From: Bacteroidaceae bacterium
GTDB lineage: Bacteria > Bacteroidota > Bacteroidia > Bacteroidales > Bacteroidaceae
NCBI GenBank assembly: GCA_017647225.1
Contig: JAGCLA010000023.1
Span: 124,001 to 188,000 of the forward strand
Reading direction: 5' to 3'
DNA: 64,000 nt
Part shown: one piece after another, positions 59,963 to 64,000 of the stretch
How positions within the stretch are numbered: the first letter of the stretch is position 1
Layout: every line of letters begins with the position of its first letter
Notes under the pieces: generated by a model
Seen by the model: the letters and a program-made list of their open reading frames with translations, nothing else
What the model was told of the DNA's origin: nothing
The model's database searches: none
Program-made: the position numbers and the translations under genes

Positions 59963-61087
59963 TTATTCTGTAAGCATCATTGGCATCAACAACATCAACA
60001 ACTCCTGCTTGTCAACCTGCTCAGCAGGAACAACAACACCTGCACGTGAAGGATCGGCAAGTTCAATTACCACATCCTGACCAGGAGTATTGTTGAGAAT
60101 GTCGATAAGGAACGACGCGCGGAAACCGATGTTCATTGTTGCGCCCTCATAGCTGCATGCAATGCTCTCCTCTGCCGATGTAGAGAAGTCTGTATCCTGT
60201 GCCGAAATAACAACCTTGTTCTCTTCAAGATGCAACTTGATAAGACTTACCTGTGAAGAGAAGATTGCAACACGACGCAATGTACTGATAAGTGCAGCAC
60301 GGTCAACAGTCAACTTATGTGGGTTATTCTGAGGGATAACAGAGTTATAGTTAGGATAACGGCCATCGAAAAGACGTGATACGAGTTTGTAGTCGCCCAT
60401 ATCGAATATTGCAAAACGGCCATCAAATTCAATGGCAACATCTTCCTGCTCTTCTTTACCAAGCAAGTTCTTAAGCAATGTAGCCGGTTTCTTTGGAAGG
60501 ATGAATGCAGATTTCTCGGCACCTGTTACAGAATAGTCACGACAACGAACAAGCTTGTGACCGTCAGATGCAACAAGTGTGATGCTCTCAGGTGTGAAGT
60601 CGAAATATACACCACACATAACAGGACGAACCTCGTCGTCGGCTGTAGCGAAGAGAGAACATGAGATACCGCTTGAAAGAACCTTTGTAGGAACAGAAAT
60701 TGCAACTGCGCCCTCACCAAGAACTGCAGCACCGGGATATTCGTCAGAGTTCTGACCAACAAGGCTGTACTTACCGTTCTGGTAATAGATTGTTGTTTCA
60801 AGAGTATCTTTCTTAACCTCGAAGCGGATTGGCTGCTCCGAAATCTCCTTCAATGAATCGATAAGGATTTTTGAAGAGATTGCAAAACTGAAATTCTCAG
60901 AGCAATCAACAACCTCGATAGAGGTGTTCAGAGTGTTGTCAGGGTCAGAAGCTGTAAGAGTCAACTTATTGCCCTCGAGTTCAAAAAGAATGCAATCCAA
61001 TACAGGAATTGTATTCTTGGAATTGATTACACGGCTGATAGTCTGCAAACGAGACGACAGCAAGGAACTTGATACTGTAAAGTTCAT
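59963..61087 (-). CDS. dnaN: DNA polymerase III sliding clamp (beta subunit)
   Basis: The processivity clamp, a ring-shaped homodimer of three-domain subunits. The 374-residue protein begins MNFTVSSSLLSSRLQTISRV and has CGVYFDFTPESITLVASDGH, FDGRYPNYNSVIPQNNPHKL, and a hydrophobic C-terminal end (LLMLMPMMLTE) that forms the peptide-binding groove region. The frame extends to 61138, but the normal start is ATG 61087. It leads the minus-strand unit with exonuclease, coaBC and recN. A palindrome and a -7 box lie just upstream. Confidence 0.96.
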   Translation of the reverse strand: MNFTVSSSLLSSRLQTISRVINSKNTIPVLDCILFELEGNKLTLTASDPDNTLNTSIEVVDCSENFSFAISSKILIDSLKEISEQPIRFEVKKDTLETTIYYQNGKYSLVGQNSDEYPGAAVLGEGAVAISVPTKVLSSGISCSLFATADDEVRPVMCGVYFDFTPESITLVASDGHKLVRCRDYSVTGAEKSAFILPKKPATLLKNLLGKEEQEDVAIEFDGRFAIFDMGDYKLVSRLFDGRYPNYNSVIPQNNPHKLTVDRAALISTLRRVAIFSSQVSLIKLHLEENKVVISAQDTDFSTSAEESIACSYEGATMNIGFRASFLIDILNNTPGQDVVIELADPSRAGVVVPAEQVDKQELLMLLMPMMLTE

Positions 61088-61130
61088 AATATTTTGATTT
61101 AATTGATTAATTTTAAAATCCAAAAGTCTC

Positions 61131-61146
61131 ACGCGCATATGCGCGT
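61131..61146. promoter_or_regulatory. 16-bp perfect palindrome at predicted dnaN transcription start
   Basis: ACGCGCATATGCGCGT is a perfect palindrome, GC-rich inside an AT-rich gap. It lies a few bases downstream of the predicted dnaN start site (about 61148), 44 bases before the ATG, in the shared dnaN/DUF3127 upstream region. An operator is the simplest reading. Confidence 0.5.
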
Positions 61147-61154
61147 AATAGTTA

Positions 61155-61162
61155 CAAAGATA
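61155..61162 (-). promoter_or_regulatory. -7 box of dnaN promoter
   Basis: On the minus strand TATCTTTG matches the -7 consensus exactly. No TTTG is found 19-21 bases upstream. Confidence 0.55.
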
Positions 61163-61203
61163 AAACTAAATAGATAAAAGCGTATAAAAAACAATAGAAA
61201 AAA

Positions 61204-61234
61204 TTGCTTTTCGAGAAGAATTGAACTATTTTCG
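61204..61234 (+). promoter_or_regulatory. Promoter of DUF3127 gene
   Basis: TTGC (61204-61207), a 19-base spacer and TATTTTCG (61227-61234) approximate the Bacteroides boxes. Initiation near 61241 gives a leader of about 14 bases. Confidence 0.45.
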
Positions 61235-61254
61235 CCCAGAATTTGAAATTTATT

Positions 61255-61623
61255 ATGGAAATTACAGGAAAAATCATCGCAGTACTACCCGAAAGAGGTG
61301 GCACATCAAAGACAGGCAACGAGTGGAAAATGCAGGAGTATGTTCTTGAAACTCAGGAGCAATACCCAAGAAAAATGTGTTTCAACGTATTCGGTGCAGA
61401 CAAAATAGCACAGTTCAATATTCAGGCCGGAGAGGTAATGACAGTGTCATTCGATATCAATGCACGTGAATATAACGGCCGTTGGTATAACGACATTCGC
61501 GCATGGAGAGTTGAAAGAGGCGCAGCGCCCGAAGCAACAGACATGCCGGTTATCGATGCTCCAAAGATTGAAGTCCCCGACTTCAGCAAAGCCGAGAACG
61601 ACCCGGACGAATTGCCGTTCTAA
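61255..61623 (+). CDS. DUF3127 protein with SSB-like C-terminal tail
   Basis: A 122-residue protein. Residues 1-85 (MEITGKIIAVLPERGGTSKT, MCFNVFGADKIAQFNIQAGE, YNGRWYNDIRAWRVER) look like a compact OB-type beta barrel, as predicted for DUF3127. A flexible acidic linker ends in ENDPDELPF, nearly identical in character to the DDxxF tip with which single-stranded DNA-binding proteins recruit repair and replication enzymes. A ssDNA-binding or SSB-partner role is therefore inferred. It is divergent from dnaN. ATG 61255 is chosen over the frame start at 61243. A strong terminator follows. Confidence 0.85.
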   Translation: MEITGKIIAVLPERGGTSKTGNEWKMQEYVLETQEQYPRKMCFNVFGADKIAQFNIQAGEVMTVSFDINAREYNGRWYNDIRAWRVERGAAPEATDMPVIDAPKIEVPDFSKAENDPDELPF

Positions 61624-61632
61624 AAAACAAAT

Positions 61633-61680
61633 AAAAAAGACAAATCCCCAAAGCCTAAACTTTGGGGATTTGTCTTTTTT
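61633..61680. terminator. Bidirectional intrinsic terminator
   Basis: A perfect 20-base stem (AAAAAAGACAAATCCCCAAA with its complement) encloses 8 bases, with T runs on both exits. It separates the convergent DUF3127 and rho genes. Confidence 0.93.
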
Positions 61681-61700
61681 ATTTACTCGCCATATAATTA

Positions 61701-63638
61701 TCACGAGTTCATACTCATCAGGAACTCGTCATTATCTTTTGTTCTTTCGAGTCTGTCCTTCACGAATTCCATAGCCTCCAAAGGTGTCATGTCGGCAAGA
61801 TACTTGCGAAGTATCCACATACGGTCAAGTGTCTGACGGTCAAGCAACAAGTCGTCGCGACGTGTTGACGAAGCAATGATATTGACCGCAGGGAAAATAC
61901 GTTTGTTTGCAAGTGAACGGTCGAGCTGCAACTCCATGTTACCTGTTCCCTTGAACTCCTCAAAAATAACTTCGTCCATCTTTGAACCTGTATCAATGAG
62001 GGCTGTTGCGATAATTGTCAAAGAACCGCCATTCTCGATATTACGTGCCGCACCGAAGAAGCGTTTGGGCTTATGCAATGCATTGGCATCGACACCACCC
62101 GAAAGCACCTTACCCGAAGCCGGCGAAACGGTGTTATAAGCTCGCGCAAGGCGTGTTATAGAGTCAAGGAAAATCACCACATCGTGACCGCTCTCAACCA
62201 TTCGTTTCGCACGCTCAAGAACTATTCCTGCAATTTTCACATGACGTTCTGCGGGCTCGTCAAATGTCGAAGCAATGACCTCGGCATTTACCGAACGTGC
62301 CATATCTGTTACCTCCTCGGGACGCTCGTCAATGAGCAACATAATCATATATGCTTCGGGGTGGTTGGCAGCAATGGCATTGGCTATGTCCTTAAGCAAC
62401 ATTGTCTTACCAGTCTTTGGCTGTGCCACGATAAGTCCACGCTGTCCTTTACCGATAGGAGAGAACATATCGACAACACGCGCCGACAGATTGTCGTAGC
62501 TGCCACTGCACAAAGTAAATTTCTCCTCTGGGAAGAGCGGTGTAAGGTTGTCAAAAGAGACACGGTCACGGACAAGTTCGGGCGATACACCGTTTATACG
62601 ATTTACCTTTACTAGCGGGAAGTATTTCTCGCCTGCCGATGCCGGACGTATTATACCTTCAACAACATCACCTGTCTTAAGGCCATACAGTTTTATCTGT
62701 GACTGTGACACATACACGTCATCGGGTGATGCAAGATAGTTGTAGTCTGATGAACGCAAAAAACCATAGTTGTCGGGCATTATCTCCAAGACACCTTCTA
62801 CACGAAGCACATCGGCAAAGTCATATTGCTTGACAGGCTCTTCCTGCTGCTGTTCGTTACGTTTCTCCTGATGACGATGATGGTTCTTGTCGTTCTTCTT
62901 ATGCTCCTTACCGTTTTTCTCGAACTTATCGACAAGTTCTGCAGGAAGTTCCTTTGTATCGCTCGGCAACTCTTCTATGGGAATAAAGGTTTCTCCTTCA
63001 GCTGCAACCTCCTGCAATTTTGGTTCATCTTTTGACTCTACAGGTTTCTGTTCTGCGGGAGCTTCTGCTTTTGCCTTTGGCTTACGGCCACGTTTTTTAG
63101 GTGCCGGAGCCTCCTCTTTCTTTTCCTCGGCAACAACCGCTACAGGCTCTGCAACAGGCGCAACAACAGGTTCCTCTACGGCAGCAACGGGTGCTGCAGC
63201 AGACGCTTCGCTCTTAGGCTTGCGTACGCGTTTCTTGGGCTTTGCCGAAGCCTCAGCTTTCTTCTCAGCAGGCTGAGCCGGTGTTGCAACAACTGCAGAC
63301 ACCTCTTTTTCCTGCGGCATTGCCTCTACAAGCTCTACTGCCACTTTCTTAGGCTCGTTCTTATCCAATTTCACCGCCTTATCTCCAGTAGCTGTATATA
63401 CCTTGCTTGGAGCATCGGAGTGAATTCGGTTTCTACGATGTTCACGACGATTCATACGATTTTCTTCCTTCACAACCGCCGGAGCACCCGACTTGCTGTT
63501 CTGCATGGCCTGTCCATCAAGAATACGATAGATAAGCGAGTCTCTGTCGAGGGATTTGATACCCTTAATACCTAACTCTTGAGCAATAGATTGCAGATCG
63601 GCAATCTCCTTGCTTCTCAATTGTTCTATATGATACAT
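61701..63638 (-). CDS. rho: Transcription termination factor Rho with long disordered insert
   Basis: The hexameric RNA helicase that ends transcription. The 645-residue protein (E. coli Rho has 419) has a Rho_N helix bundle (1-45), a charged low-complexity insert (about 50-265) rich in Ala, Glu, Lys and Pro, the RNA-binding barrel (270-345: [20 protein letters not shown]), and the RecA-like motor with P-loop [12 protein letters not shown] (near 405-415), [16 protein letters not shown] and [13 protein letters not shown]. The insert contains KKRVRKPK and [10 protein letters not shown], the latter with an AT-hook-like RGRKP core. Related inserts in Bacteroides Rho are reported to drive phase separation. 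A -7 box lies at 63761-63768. Confidence 0.95.
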   Translation of the reverse strand: MYHIEQLRSKEIADLQSIAQELGIKGIKSLDRDSLIYRILDGQAMQNSKSGAPAVVKEENRMNRREHRRNRIHSDAPSKVYTATGDKAVKLDKNEPKKVAVELVEAMPQEKEVSAVVATPAQPAEKKAEASAKPKKRVRKPKSEASAAAPVAAVEEPVVAPVAEPVAVVAEEKKEEAPAPKKRGRKPKAKAEAPAEQKPVESKDEPKLQEVAAEGETFIPIEELPSDTKELPAELVDKFEKNGKEHKKNDKNHHRHQEKRNEQQQEEPVKQYDFADVLRVEGVLEIMPDNYGFLRSSDYNYLASPDDVYVSQSQIKLYGLKTGDVVEGIIRPASAGEKYFPLVKVNRINGVSPELVRDRVSFDNLTPLFPEEKFTLCSGSYDNLSARVVDMFSPIGKGQRGLIVAQPKTGKTMLLKDIANAIAANHPEAYMIMLLIDERPEEVTDMARSVNAEVIASTFDEPAERHVKIAGIVLERAKRMVESGHDVVIFLDSITRLARAYNTVSPASGKVLSGGVDANALHKPKRFFGAARNIENGGSLTIIATALIDTGSKMDEVIFEEFKGTGNMELQLDRSLANKRIFPAVNIIASSTRRDDLLLDRQTLDRMWILRKYLADMTPLEAMEFVKDRLERTKDNDEFLMSMNS

Positions 63639-63760
63639 AAACGAATGATACTTTATATCTCAAAAGAGAAATAAGTTCACAAAATAGATTCAAAAAAATG
63701 ATTAAGATTTTCTTTGTAGAAATTGGCTCGGGACACCCCTTGCCTGTATCAATTATAACG

Positions 63761-63768
63761 CAAATATA
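63761..63768 (-). promoter_or_regulatory. -7 box of rho
   Basis: On the minus strand TATATTTG matches the -7 consensus exactly; no TTTG occurs 19-21 bases before it. Initiation near 63754 leaves a leader of about 115 bases, long enough for autoregulation. Confidence 0.5.
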
Positions 63769-63853
63769 GCTGTTTTGTTTCAAAAGTGATATAATTCCGA
63801 TAAAAAAATTACGGAAAACATTTATTTCACCCTATTATAAGGGGTATTTTACA

Positions 63854-64000
63854 TTATTCAGGAATCTGTTCAAGTATATCTGCCGGTATTCCGCCACAAC
63901 GCTCATAACAGCACACCTCACCCTCTTCGCTATCGGCTTCCAGGACCATGAAGTTCTCAAGCAACTCTACAACAATGTACTTGTTGTTCCATTCGCCATT
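63854..64000 (-). CDS. Unrecognised protein, C-terminal 48 residues (5' end outside window)
   Basis: A frame open to the window edge ends in PADILEQIPE and then TAA at 63854. The visible part (WNNKYIVVELLENFMVLEAD, then an acidic stretch and CCYERCGG) has three closely spaced Cys, which may be a metal or redox site. It is on the same strand as rho, 215 bases upstream. No family was recognised. Confidence 0.5.
   Translation of the reverse strand, partial: NGEWNNKYIVVELLENFMVLEADSEEGEVCCYERCGGIPADILEQIPE

Overview
The window is a chromosomal segment of a member of the Bacteroidota, most likely the order Bacteroidales and probably a gut or rumen commensal. The signs are: promoter boxes of the Bacteroides type (TTTG, about 20 bases, TAnnTTTG); lineage-restricted families (DUF4290, DUF4835, DUF3127, S46 peptidase, Rho with a long disordered insert); short C-terminal sorting-type tails on secreted proteins; and host-glycan enzymes (GH95 twice, GH84, GH33, GH109-like). 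No plasmid, phage, transposase, rRNA or CRISPR array was seen. The genus cannot be fixed from the sequence alone.

Layout. 1-961: end of a secreted GH95 enzyme. 962-1318: terminator, weak promoter and a REP-like palindrome. 1319-14289 (+): tightly packed histidine catabolism genes (fused ftcD-fchA, hutU, hutH, hutI) continuing into an S46 dipeptidyl peptidase, an AspT/YidE-type exchanger, a small unknown protein and a second GH95 enzyme. 14357-16185: lipoprotein, metallo-beta-lactamase-fold protein and thioredoxin. 16315-21303 (+): DASS transporter, porin-like protein and GH84 hexosaminidase. 21377-26254 (-): a tiny unlisted protein and a 1552-residue GH33 sialidase. 26456-33541 (-): aromatic amino acid genes aroF-tyrA-aroB-aroA-pheA, then aroQ coupled to a BASS-family transporter.

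33882-40298: zinc-ribbon DUF805 protein (+), then on the minus strand yicC-gmk-nadD-MORN-DUF3472 and a separately promoted GH109-like enzyme. 40540-49642 (+): a long housekeeping and envelope run tsaB, DUF4290, murA, rimM, degenerate LytM, dxr, rseP, serpin lipoprotein, alkaline phosphatase. 49714-49785 (-): tRNA-Cys. 49946-51259 (+): tilS. 51300-61087 (-): dnaN, ExoX-like exonuclease, a coaBC-DUF4835 fusion, recN, rlmB, a pseudo-protease with TPRs, and a SEL1-repeat protein. 61255-61623 (+): DUF3127 protein with an SSB-like tail, divergent from dnaN. 61701-63638 (-): rho. 63854-64000 (-): the end of an unrecognised gene.

How the genes fit together. The hut block should turn histidine into glutamate, and the co-directional peptidase and exchanger suggest a wider peptide and amino acid utilisation unit. 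The glycosidases together could strip fucose, sialic acid, GlcNAc and GalNAc from mucin-type glycans. The most unusual single feature is the in-frame fusion of the coenzyme A enzyme CoaBC to DUF4835, a secreted protein family, through an internal signal-peptide-like segment. Other points of note are the 53-residue small protein, the palindrome at the predicted dnaN start site, the inactive-looking protease domain paired with SEL1 repeats, and the disordered, AT-hook-bearing Rho.
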